Shown: in pieces, positions 7,668 to 13,243 of the stretch
Layout: each line of letters opens with the position of its first letter
Numbering within the stretch: position 1 is the first letter of the stretch
Assembly: GCA_003485325.1 (NCBI GenBank)
Contig: DMZI01000044.1
Coordinates: 1-13,243 of the forward strand
Reading direction: 5' to 3'
Source: Desulfotomaculum sp.
Lineage (GTDB): Bacteria > Bacillota > Desulfotomaculia > Desulfotomaculales > Nap2-2B
Length of the DNA: 13,243 nucleotides
Notes under the pieces: generated by a model
Seen by the model: only the letters and a program-made list of their open reading frames with translations
What the model was told of the DNA's origin: nothing
The model's database searches: none
Program-made: the position numbers and the translations under genes

Positions 7668-8501
7668 ATGAAAGTATTGTTTTTCGACAAAAGAATACTA
7701 CGTAAATTCTATTTCGCTTTGAGTGTGATAAGCGTCATAACGTCTATCGCATTCCTTTTTGTCGAAATAGGTACGAAGTGTAAAACAGCCATAGGCCTGA
7801 CCGCCTTGGTCATTCTCATTGTTCTGTACATTGGGATTTGGATTCATTCGAATGTGCGCCGGAGCATACGGCTGAAAATCAACACCTCGGAGGTTGAGGT
7901 GAAATTCGGCGATATCTTCTCAGAGCAGGCAGATCTCAAAGCTATAGCTTTCAATGAGTATTTTGACACGCTGGTGGACGATAAGGTTATCGCAAAAAGT
8001 ACTCTAAATGGAATATTTATCAATAAGTTCTTCAAAGATAATGTCGAGGAGCTTGATGGCATTATCTCCGCCGATGCCCATTTGCGCGAGGTGGTAATCG
8101 CGGAAAATGCAACTCGCTCTGCTGGCAAGAAGACAAAGTATAAGCTCGGGACGATATGCGTTGTAAATGATTATCTTCTTACAGCCCTGACACACTTCGA
8201 CGCCGACAACAGAGCGTATCTCGAAATAAATGATTACATTAACTGCTTGTTGAATTTCTGGAATGAAGTAGATAGGGTTTATGCAGGCAAGACCGTCGCC
8301 TTGCCTGTCTTGGGTTCGGGGATAACTCGGTTTAGGGGATATGACAACATTTTAGACCAGGAACTGCTTGAGCTCATAATCTGGACTTTTAAGGTGAGTC
8401 GCATTAAGTTCACGTATCCGTCCAAAGTAAAGATAGTAGTTTATAAAAATAAAAGCGATAAAACTAATTTACTTAAACTAAAAGACTTGGAAACTGCTTG
8501 A
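7668..8501 (+). CDS. thsA: Thoeris effector ThsA, membrane helices plus macro domain (type II)
   Basis: A 277-residue protein. Two hydrophobic helices lie at about residues 14-33 (KFYFALSVISVITSIAFLFV) and 41-59 (AIGLTALVILIVLYIGIWI), joined by a short loop. After basic residues (NVRRSIRLK) a soluble domain begins with VEVKFGDIF (77-84), AIAFNEYFDT (92-101) and LNGIFINKFF (113-122), and contains ALPVLGSGITRFRG (211-224). The GDIF and P-x-LGSG-I loops are hallmarks of ADP-ribose-binding macro domains. This layout is that of the type II Thoeris effector: the macro domain binds the ADP-ribose-type signal from the TIR partner and the membrane part is presumed to damage the cell envelope, causing growth arrest or death. 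It lies 128 bases after thsB in the same direction. It is followed closely by a convergent recombinase remnant. Confidence 0.87.
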   Translation: MKVLFFDKRILRKFYFALSVISVITSIAFLFVEIGTKCKTAIGLTALVILIVLYIGIWIHSNVRRSIRLKINTSEVEVKFGDIFSEQADLKAIAFNEYFDTLVDDKVIAKSTLNGIFINKFFKDNVEELDGIISADAHLREVVIAENATRSAGKKTKYKLGTICVVNDYLLTALTHFDADNRAYLEINDYINCLLNFWNEVDRVYAGKTVALPVLGSGITRFRGYDNILDQELLELIIWTFKVSRIKFTYPSKVKIVVYKNKSDKTNLLKLKDLETA

Positions 8502-8521
8502 AATTCACATTTGAGTATGCT

Positions 8522-8680
8522 TCAATGAGGGAGTCCAGCTTTACATCTGGGATTTGCATTGACGGCAGTCTGTAACTGACTATCATCCACATGCGTGTAT
8601 ATTTCTGTTGTCGCAATGTTTTCGTGTCCGAGAATTTGCTGCGTAGATAGAATATCGACACGTCTATTAATGCGAAGTTT
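8522..8680 (-). pseudogene. Tyrosine recombinase (integrase) C-terminal remnant
   Basis: On the minus strand the frame reads KLRINRRVDILSTQQILGHE and then NIATTEIYTHVDDSQLQTAV before a stop at 8522-8524. The LGHxN...TT.IYTHV block is the C-terminal signature of tyrosine recombinases: the histidine after LG and the Tyr of IYTHV (the DNA-cleaving nucleophile) are both present. The upstream part of the gene, with the catalytic Arg-x-x-Arg region, is absent; similarity fades near 8680, and on the plus strand the next gene's ribosome site starts at about 8697. The fragment cannot encode a working enzyme. It converges with thsA 20 bases away and marks a past site-specific integration or deletion event between the Thoeris and ATP-grasp cassettes. 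The exact N-terminal limit is uncertain. Confidence 0.85.
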
Positions 8681-8712
8681 TAAAACTAAATTACATAAAA
8701 GGGGTTTTAATT

Positions 8713-8919
8713 ATGAAAGAACACATCTTATTGGAAAAAGCACATCGTTATACCGAACCGTCCGTTGTTCCTGTTCCTAGCGATTGCGTGTTTCAAGAAA
8801 AACGCGGGTACTGGACAAAATGTGGTACAAATGAAGTTATGATGCTAAGCAGTGATCCGCGTTTGCCGCAATCAAAAAAATGTGATCGAGAGACCGGAGA
8901 AGATCAAAAAGGTGAATGA
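8713..8919 (+). CDS. 68-residue peptide, candidate graspetide (RiPP) precursor
   Basis: AAAAGGGG (8697-8704) lies 8 bases before the ATG. The peptide has no signal sequence or membrane segment. Its N-terminal part (MKEHILLEKAHRYTEPSVVP) could act as a leader, and the middle has aromatic and Cys residues (C25, Y33, W34, C37). The tail KKCDRETGEDQKGE (55-68) is packed with acceptor carboxylates (D58, E60, E63, D64, E68) and donor side chains (K55, K56, T61, K66). Graspetide ligases join such carboxylates to Lys, Ser or Thr as macrolactams or macrolactones. The stop overlaps the start of an ATP-grasp gene (GTGAATGA), the usual arrangement for a precursor and its modifying enzyme. I know of no named peptide that matches, so the precursor role is an inference from gene order and composition. 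The reading frame and ribosome site support it being translated. Confidence 0.72.
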   Translation: MKEHILLEKAHRYTEPSVVPVPSDCVFQEKRGYWTKCGTNEVMMLSSDPRLPQSKKCDRETGEDQKGE

Positions 8920-9856
8920 CGTAAATTATTTGGTGGTTTCCAGTACTATCGATTACTCATCTGATTTGATTTGCTACGAGCTTGAACGACGCAGAAAAAG
9001 TTATTTACGAATCAACCGTGATCATTTTGCTGAGTATAAAATCTTATATTCATTGGAGACAGACTGCCTCAATATAAAGATGGATGGTAGCACTTATAAA
9101 ATTACATCAGATACCTTAAAATCTGTTTATTTTCGCGCCCCTGTGTTTCTTAGAACAGGAAAAACATATTCCTTACATGAGCAATTATATAGAAGTCAAT
9201 GGAGTGCGTTCATTCGCAACTTAATTGCTTTTGATAAAGCAAAATGGGTAAATCATCCGGTAGCGACGTATCGAGCAGAAAACAAATTGTACCAACTTAA
9301 GTGTGCAAAACGCTTCGGACTTGCAGTGCCAGCAACTTATTTAGGTAACTCGCTCCCGGCTGATATTAAGAAAGAATGTACTTATGTAGTAAAATCACTC
9401 GATACAGCGCTTTTTTATGATAGTGGGCAAGAGATGTTCACTTACTCTACTATAGTTACTGGGCGAGAACTATTCAATGCAGAAATTAAGTCAGCACCAG
9501 TTATTATTCAAAAGTGCTTGCAAAACAAAACAGATCTTCGTGTTACGGTAATTGGGGATGAGCTTTTCGCAGTTAGTATCATAAAAAACGGACGAAAGAT
9601 TGAAGGCGACTGGCGACAGTGCGCCAAAGAAGAACTCAACTATGACCGCATTGACCTGCCATCAAAGATGCGTCAGCAGATTTTAGATTTGATGCGCTTT
9701 CTCGGATTGGAGTTTAGCGGCATTGACTTTGCATTGGTAGATGGAACATATTATTTCATCGAAGTAAATCCAACTGGCGAATGGGGATGGCTAATTTCTA
9801 CATCTCACTTGCCAATTGACAAGGCTATCGTAAATTCCCTAGTCATGGAGGCATAG
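8912..9856 (+). CDS. ATP-grasp ligase, graspetide-synthetase-like (MvdC/MvdD type)
   Basis: The frame is open from 8852, but GTG at 8912 is the better start: it overlaps the peptide stop and gives MNDVNYLVVSSTIDYSSDLI, a proper first strand, yielding 314 residues. The N-terminal domain (1-110) includes SVYFRAPVFLR (71-81). The ATP-grasp core shows KWVNHPVATYRAENKLYQLK (111-130) and the strand YVVKSL (158-163) with ATP-contact K161. VIIQKCLQNKTDLRVTVIGD (197-216) supplies D208 and R210, and GIDFALVDGTYYFIEVNPTG (270-289) holds the metal-binding E284 and N286. This is the pattern of MvdC/MvdD-like ribosomal-peptide ligases, which activate Asp/Glu side chains with ATP and crosslink them within a precursor. 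The immediate upstream peptide is the presumed substrate. All main catalytic elements appear intact. Ligation to a protein or small molecule instead of the peptide cannot be excluded. Confidence 0.87.
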   Translation: MNDVNYLVVSSTIDYSSDLICYELERRRKSYLRINRDHFAEYKILYSLETDCLNIKMDGSTYKITSDTLKSVYFRAPVFLRTGKTYSLHEQLYRSQWSAFIRNLIAFDKAKWVNHPVATYRAENKLYQLKCAKRFGLAVPATYLGNSLPADIKKECTYVVKSLDTALFYDSGQEMFTYSTIVTGRELFNAEIKSAPVIIQKCLQNKTDLRVTVIGDELFAVSIIKNGRKIEGDWRQCAKEELNYDRIDLPSKMRQQILDLMRFLGLEFSGIDFALVDGTYYFIEVNPTGEWGWLISTSHLPIDKAIVNSLVMEA

Positions 9857-9857
9857 T

Positions 9858-10718
9858 ATGAGAAAAATCATAGATGCAGTTTTTCCTATGTATGCAAATC
9901 ACAGAGATAACAAGGTGCTACGCAACAAATATTCAAATGCTGGAGAAGATGATGAGTCAGAGAGTTTGCTCTGTCATATAGAGAATGCCGATGCAATCAA
10001 TACTGATGTTTTAAAGCAGCAATACGATGATACATTTGATATAAAAGATAAACTGGAGGATAAAGCCAAGACAAATGTCATCAGTATAACCATTGCAATC
10101 ACGCTGATAATGGGTGCATCTGGTGTCCTCAATACGATTTCTGAGAAGTTTCCAACGTTTTTTCTTCAGTGGCTTACGTTTGTATTACTCGCAGTCGCCG
10201 TAATTTTTCTTCTCATAGCCGGTATTATTGCTGTTAAAGTCCTAATTGATGAAAATATAGTTTACACCGTCGCTCTTAATAGTTTCGCTTCCAATGAAGC
10301 AACTCTGCGTTCGGATTATGATAAGTGTATTGTACTGAATCGCAAACAAAATCTAATAAGGAACAACAGCGTTTATTCATCATATGAGTGTATCAGAAAT
10401 GCCTTTGTGTGCTTGTTTGTCATCCTGTTACTCGCTACCATACCGATTGGATTTCAGCAAACTAGCATAGATAAAAGCAGCATGCATGAACAGTACAGTT
10501 TTACATTTTCATCAGAAACCGTTTCCTATTTAAGAAGTCATGATGTTCAATCTGTTGTTGAGGATGCAATCCTTAATACGGTAGAAAACGAGAGCATATC
10601 GGGAAAATCGGATGATGCCATTGGCATTATCAACAGCGCAAATAATCTGTTTATTAAGTTCAAGTTATCAAAAGAAACTATCACGGTTATGATGATTGAG
10701 CCATATTCCGTTCCGTAA
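9858..10718 (+). CDS. Unknown protein with three predicted membrane segments, cassette partner
   Basis: A 286-residue protein starting one base after the ATP-grasp stop, with GGAGG at 9847-9851, hence the same operon. Residues 1-70 are polar and acidic (GEDDESESLLCHIENADA) and end in DIKDKLEDKAKTN directly before the first membrane helix. Helices are predicted at about 74-92 (NVISITIAITLIMGASGVL), 104-130 (a long run with FVLLAVAVIFLLIAGII) and 182-200 (AFVCLFVILLLATIPIGF). The 'KLEDKA' lead-in before a two-helix hairpin resembles membrane effectors of nucleotide-signalling defence systems, but that is a structural impression, not a family match. The loop 131-181 and the tail 201-286 look soluble. 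No transporter or protease motif is seen. It could be a pore-forming effector, an exporter or immunity partner for the modified peptide, or a sensor. Confidence 0.78.
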   Translation: MRKIIDAVFPMYANHRDNKVLRNKYSNAGEDDESESLLCHIENADAINTDVLKQQYDDTFDIKDKLEDKAKTNVISITIAITLIMGASGVLNTISEKFPTFFLQWLTFVLLAVAVIFLLIAGIIAVKVLIDENIVYTVALNSFASNEATLRSDYDKCIVLNRKQNLIRNNSVYSSYECIRNAFVCLFVILLLATIPIGFQQTSIDKSSMHEQYSFTFSSETVSYLRSHDVQSVVEDAILNTVENESISGKSDDAIGIINSANNLFIKFKLSKETITVMMIEPYSVP

Positions 10719-10943
10719 AAAAAATAGGCAAATAACATGGGGTCAGGCTTGATTTGTTGTAAGACTTGACTTGTTTGGAAAAGCCTTGTAGCTGAAGCTT
10801 CGCCGGGTTACTGCAGCGGCACTTCATAAAACCGCTTACTTATGAACAACGGTGTACTTTGGATTGTTGGTTTTTTGTAAGTTGTCGCTTTAGAACATGG
10901 ATAAGTGATAAAAACAAAAAGGCAATTTGTTGGTGAGATTGAA
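10719..10943. other. Gap between the membrane-protein gene and the AT-rich gene
   Basis: Besides the GGGGTCAGG element this 225-base gap has an AGCGG (10815-10819) / CCGCT (10832-10836) inverted repeat with a 12-base loop. It has no T-run and is too short to call a terminator. No small gene or RNA is recognised. Composition shifts from mixed to strongly AT-rich towards the right. Confidence 0.35.
10739..10775 (+). repeat. Short direct repeat in a GGGGTCAGG element, possible REP-like remnant
   Basis: After GGGGTCAGG (10739-10747) come CTTGATTTGTT (10748-10758) and CTTGACTTGTT (10765-10775), 11-base copies with one mismatch and a 17-base period. I recall similar GGGGTCAGG-CTTGA sequences beside REP-associated (Y1-type) transposase genes. 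No transposase is present here, so at most this is a leftover element marking the cassette's right edge. Confidence 0.35.
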
Positions 10944-12146
10944 ATGAGCAATGATTTAGAAAAACAGATAATTGAAGGTATGCGATATAAAAACAAGCAA
11001 TGTTTTATTTTACCAGAACATGATGATTTATTACTATGCCTACATGGACTAAGTAGTATGATGACAGGCAGAAGTGATATTATGTTTTGCAACAGTTTTA
11101 TCAGCGAAGCCATTCAGCTTTTAATTAATTCAATTTTTCTTTATGAAGATGGCAATTTTGATTGTTCGTTTTATTCAATTCGACAAGCATCTGAAGTAGC
11201 AAACAATATGTTATATCTTTCCAGTGCAGGAAAGACAAAACTAAATAAATGGAATAGTAAAAACTATTTTCCTATGAATGCAAAGCTTATGGAGAAATTA
11301 GAAATAATGGATACTAATTATACCGAAGTTAAAACTGTACTTTCTGATTTTTTCAATGAGCACAATGAGCTTATAAAAACCGCTCATAAGATCGTTCACA
11401 AGCAGGGTTTTGATTCCTTTTATGCTATTAGGACAAAGTATCAGTACTCAGGCAAATTCAATAAAGAAAATGAAACGCAATTTTTTCTTAGACTTTTAAA
11501 AAGTTGTATTGGAAAAGTTATTATTTTGTTCATTATTATAGATCCGCTCAGTCTTGTTCTTGCAGATGGAGATCTTTCGGCAAGATGTAACTTTGATCCG
11601 GTGACAGAAGCGGTAGATGTTAAATTTTTTCAGGAGTATTTGTCAGGAGACATTATTGAAAAAATTAAAAACACTTCTTTTTTTGAAGATTTCAGTGGTT
11701 GGTTTACCGAAAAGGAAAAAATGACGCCTGCAGTATTTGATGTGATAAGAAATAATGCTTTTTATATTGATTCACTTGACGAAATAGAAAAGCAGAAACA
11801 TTTGCTTAGCTTGTATGAAAAAGTAATTTTAGAAATTTTACAGGCTGAAATAAAGCTGACTTATATTTATCCCGACTGTAGTATGCTTTATTATTTCACA
11901 TCTATCCCAAGTAATTTCCACACAACGGAGTGGCATTTCAATGAATATAATAAATATTTAAAGAGCGATGAAATATTTAACCAGCAATATCATAACGTGT
12001 TTAGAAGTATTTTAAAAGTTTTTGAAAATAATTGGATCTTAGAGCATAACGAGTTTCTATCAAATAAAGAAATAGAAAGTATAAAAATGATTGTTAAAAA
12101 TCATACGGAAGCTTATAGTAAAGCTATGAATAATATTAGTTGGTAA
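10944..12146 (+). CDS. Unknown 400-residue protein from AT-rich DNA, possibly HEPN-like
   Basis: The ATG at 10944 is preferred over an in-frame GTG at 10905 because GGTGAG (10932-10937) precedes it, giving MSNDLEKQIIEGMRYKNKQC. The protein is mostly helical with no signal peptide. I do not recognise a family. Residues 42-75 hold a hydrophobic helix (SFISEAIQLLINSIFLYED) followed by a second, FYSIRQASEVANNMLYLS, a Tyr/Arg/Glu pattern like that of HEPN-type helical bundles (DUF5677-like). Further on, NEHNELIKTAHKIVHKQGFD resembles the His-containing helix seen in such proteins. A single hydrophobic stretch, CIGKVIILFIIIDPLSLVLA, may be a buried helix or a membrane segment. Codon use is strongly AT-biased compared with both the BREX genes and the following hydrolase, pointing to separate acquisition. 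Its position at the island's end suggests, but does not prove, a defence role. Confidence 0.7.
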   Translation: MSNDLEKQIIEGMRYKNKQCFILPEHDDLLLCLHGLSSMMTGRSDIMFCNSFISEAIQLLINSIFLYEDGNFDCSFYSIRQASEVANNMLYLSSAGKTKLNKWNSKNYFPMNAKLMEKLEIMDTNYTEVKTVLSDFFNEHNELIKTAHKIVHKQGFDSFYAIRTKYQYSGKFNKENETQFFLRLLKSCIGKVIILFIIIDPLSLVLADGDLSARCNFDPVTEAVDVKFFQEYLSGDIIEKIKNTSFFEDFSGWFTEKEKMTPAVFDVIRNNAFYIDSLDEIEKQKHLLSLYEKVILEILQAEIKLTYIYPDCSMLYYFTSIPSNFHTTEWHFNEYNKYLKSDEIFNQQYHNVFRSILKVFENNWILEHNEFLSNKEIESIKMIVKNHTEAYSKAMNNISW

Positions 12147-12199
12147 GGAATAGCGATGATAACGCAATGTTCACATACCATTTTTCAGGAGGAAAAACG

Positions 12200-12829
12200 A
12201 TGCGGCAGGAAAGAGTTGAGTTTCAAAGCGGTCAACTTACTTTGGAAGGAGTTTTAAGGCTTCCCGAAGGGGAAGGTCCTTTTGGCGTTGTTGTTGTCTG
12301 TCACCCTCATCCTCAGATGGGAGGCGATATGCGGAACAATGTTGTTTCCGCCGTCTGTATGGCGCTGGCCGGGAAGGGTCTGGCCTCCTTCAAATTCAAC
12401 TTCCGGGGCGTGGGGGGCAGTGAAGGATACTATGACAACGGAATCGGTGAATGCGACGACGCCCTGGCGGCAGTTTCGTATGTGTTAAGCAAAAAAGAGA
12501 TTGATTCCGAAAGAATTGGAATCTGCGGCTATTCGTTCGGCAGCATGGTGGCTTTAAAGGTGGCGGCAAAAGAACAAAAAATCAGGGCGGTGGCGGGAAT
12601 ATCTCCCTTTATCAAACCTGCGGACCTGCTTGACGCATATACAAAGCCGAAAATATTTCTCTGCGGCGCCCGGGATGGTTTTATAAACACGAAAAGCCTT
12701 CAGCAGCAGGTGGAAAAACTGCCGGAACCGAAGGAAATTGTGCTTTATCCTGATATTGATCATTTCTGGTTTGGTCAGGAAAGGAGCATGGCCGCCAGGG
12801 TCGGGGAATTTTTTGCGGGCAGTCTTTAG
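12200..12829 (+). CDS. Alpha/beta superfamily hydrolase (COG2945-like)
   Basis: A 209-residue protein. The ATG at 12200 is chosen over an upstream in-frame TTG (12140) because AGGAGG (12187-12192) lies 7 bases before it and MRQERVEFQSGQLTLEGVLR is a natural first strand. Family marks in order are VVCHPHPQMGGDMRNNVV (32-49), the FNFRGVGGSEG block (67-77) and the nucleophile elbow GYSFGS with S112. The likely acid is D159 in CGARDGF and the catalytic histidine is H188 in DIDHFW, so the triad is complete. These are small cytoplasmic serine hydrolases, probably esterases; no substrate is evident. Its composition is more GC-rich than the preceding gene and like an ordinary chromosomal gene, so I take it as host backbone just outside the island. 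Confidence 0.9.
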   Translation: MRQERVEFQSGQLTLEGVLRLPEGEGPFGVVVVCHPHPQMGGDMRNNVVSAVCMALAGKGLASFKFNFRGVGGSEGYYDNGIGECDDALAAVSYVLSKKEIDSERIGICGYSFGSMVALKVAAKEQKIRAVAGISPFIKPADLLDAYTKPKIFLCGARDGFINTKSLQQQVEKLPEPKEIVLYPDIDHFWFGQERSMAARVGEFFAGSL

Positions 12830-12842
12830 GCTACAAAAATAT

Positions 12843-12868
12843 TTTATTATTATCTCGTTAATAATAAA
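12843..12868. terminator. Perfect A/T inverted repeat after the hydrolase gene
   Basis: TTTATTATTA (12843-12852) and TAATAATAAA (12859-12868) are perfect 10-base complementary arms around TCTCGT, beginning 14 bases after the hydrolase stop. A stem made only of A-U pairs is weak, so termination is possible rather than likely. The rest of 12830-12971 is AT-rich and holds no gene. Confidence 0.35.
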
Positions 12869-12971
12869 TAAATTATATATTTCTTATTGCATGTTAGGCA
12901 CGATTAAGTTTAAAATAACAAGTAGCATATAACAGCTAAGGTTAATTTAAAATAAGAGGCGGGTGCTTAAC

Positions 12972-13115
12972 ATGTACGAAAAAGTGTCTGAGGGAATTGA
13001 AAAAAAACGCCCAATGCTTCAAAAAGACGGGGGGGGAGTTGGGGTTGTTGAAGGTGGTGGTGAGGGGCGGGGGCAGGGTTGTTTTAAAAGGGGCTGGGGG
13101 GGGCGGGGGGGGGGC
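12972..13115 (+). pseudogene. NifU-like iron-sulfur scaffold, N-terminal part with G-corrupted sequence
   Basis: From ATG 12972 the frame reads MYEKVSEGIEKKRPMLQKDG, a good match to the start of NifU C-terminal-type proteins, which help assemble or carry iron-sulfur clusters. After this the expected residues fail in a systematic way: VVEGGGEGRGQGCFKRGWGG stands where the family typically has VVEVDGEGRVKVCLKGACGG. Each mismatch can be made by changing one base to G, including the two CxxC cysteine codons, which now read TGG and CGG. Runs of five or more G crowd 13028-13114. The gene is probably intact in the living organism and spoiled here by base-calling or assembly error. GAGGCGGG near 12955-12962 may be the ribosome site. 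The frame stays open into the next segment, but I do not believe the fusion. Confidence 0.6.
13026..13114. other. G-homopolymer-rich segment, probable sequencing or assembly artefact
   Basis: The plus strand is overwhelmingly G, with runs of five to eight. It sits inside a conserved gene family and separates two regions of different composition near the sequence end. This is what two-colour base-calling failure or a forced contig join would look like. Confidence 0.7.
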
Positions 13116-13243
13116 AAGGAGCCCCTCCAGAAGATCATGGAGGGGTCGTCACGGTGCACCAAGTGCTCCGCCTGCACCGGGCACTGTCCGCTCTGCTACT
13201 GCGTCGAATGTAGCACGAAGAAGTCCTCCCTGGTCCCGCCGGG
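13116..13243 (+). CDS. Iron-sulfur motif fragment at the window end (partial)
   Basis: Continuing the same frame, about 42 residues include CTKCSACTGHCPLCYCVECS. The spacing C-x2-C-x2-C-x3-C-x2-C-x-C-x2-C is like the cysteine clusters of 4Fe-4S proteins in the F420-hydrogenase/dehydrogenase beta-subunit, formate dehydrogenase or heterodisulfide-reductase-related groups. The DNA is much more GC-rich than anything else in the window. It is open at the right edge and joined to the NifU-like fragment only through the poly-G stretch, so it may come from another locus or another organism. Family and start cannot be determined. Confidence 0.45.

Noticed and set aside
8852..8911. N-terminal extension of the ATP-grasp gene from GTG 8852
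   Set aside because: It would overlap most of the peptide gene's 3' end and adds a charged stretch with no family resemblance; GTG 8912 gives a natural first strand and a coupled stop-start overlap.
10815..10836. AGCGG/CCGCT hairpin as an intrinsic terminator
   Set aside because: Only five base pairs with a 12-base loop and no T-run after it.
12140..12199. Upstream TTG start for the hydrolase
   Set aside because: No ribosome site fits and the extra 20 residues are unlike the family; AGGAGG before ATG 12200 decides the start.
12972..13243. A natural NifU-ferredoxin fusion protein with a glycine-rich linker
   Set aside because: The glycine run replaces conserved NifU residues, including the CxxC, through changes to G only, and composition changes across it; an artefact is much more likely.
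1..13243. CRISPR array, tRNA or rRNA genes
   Set aside because: No regularly spaced repeats, tRNA cloverleaf or rRNA-like sequence was seen in the gaps between genes.

Overview
The window reads as the end of an anti-phage defence island joined to two ordinary chromosomal genes. Strong GGAGG-type ribosome sites, tightly packed genes and the style of the flanking hydrolase and NifU-like genes suggest a Bacillota bacterium, probably of the Clostridia or Peptococcaceae kind. That is an inference from protein style, not from a marker gene. The closing bases look like the damaged end of an assembled contig.

Bases 1-5070 hold the last three genes of a BREX type 1-like operon, all on the plus strand and overlapping or abutting: the C-terminal part of the methyltransferase PglX (open at the left edge), the phosphatase-like PglZ (type B style) and the Lon-like AAA+ ATPase BrxL. 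A 541-residue protein of unknown function follows at 5206-6831. It has a possible degenerate phospholipase-D-like N-terminal half and could be a BREX accessory.

Bases 7027-8501 carry a two-gene system that I read as type II Thoeris: a small TIR-domain protein (ThsB) and a protein with two membrane helices followed by a macro domain (ThsA). In this type the TIR enzyme is known to make a histidine-ADP-ribose signal that the macro-domain membrane effector senses. The 3' remnant of a tyrosine recombinase lies on the minus strand at 8522-8680, a scar of mobile DNA between this system and the next.

Bases 8713-10718 hold the least familiar cassette: a 68-residue peptide with a Glu/Asp/Lys-rich tail, an ATP-grasp ligase whose start overlaps the peptide stop, and a protein with three predicted membrane segments one base after the ligase. 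It looks like a graspetide-type peptide-modification pair linked to a membrane protein. Given the neighbourhood, a membrane-acting defence system is a reasonable hypothesis. An AT-rich gene for a 400-residue protein of unknown function follows at 10944-12146.

From 12200 the composition becomes more GC-rich, with an intact alpha/beta hydrolase and the beginning of a NifU-like gene. The NifU-like reading frame dissolves into G-rich sequence from about 13026 and continues into GC-rich sequence encoding a cysteine-rich iron-sulfur motif. This final part is most likely base-calling or assembly error rather than a real fusion. No gap between genes exceeds 300 bases.
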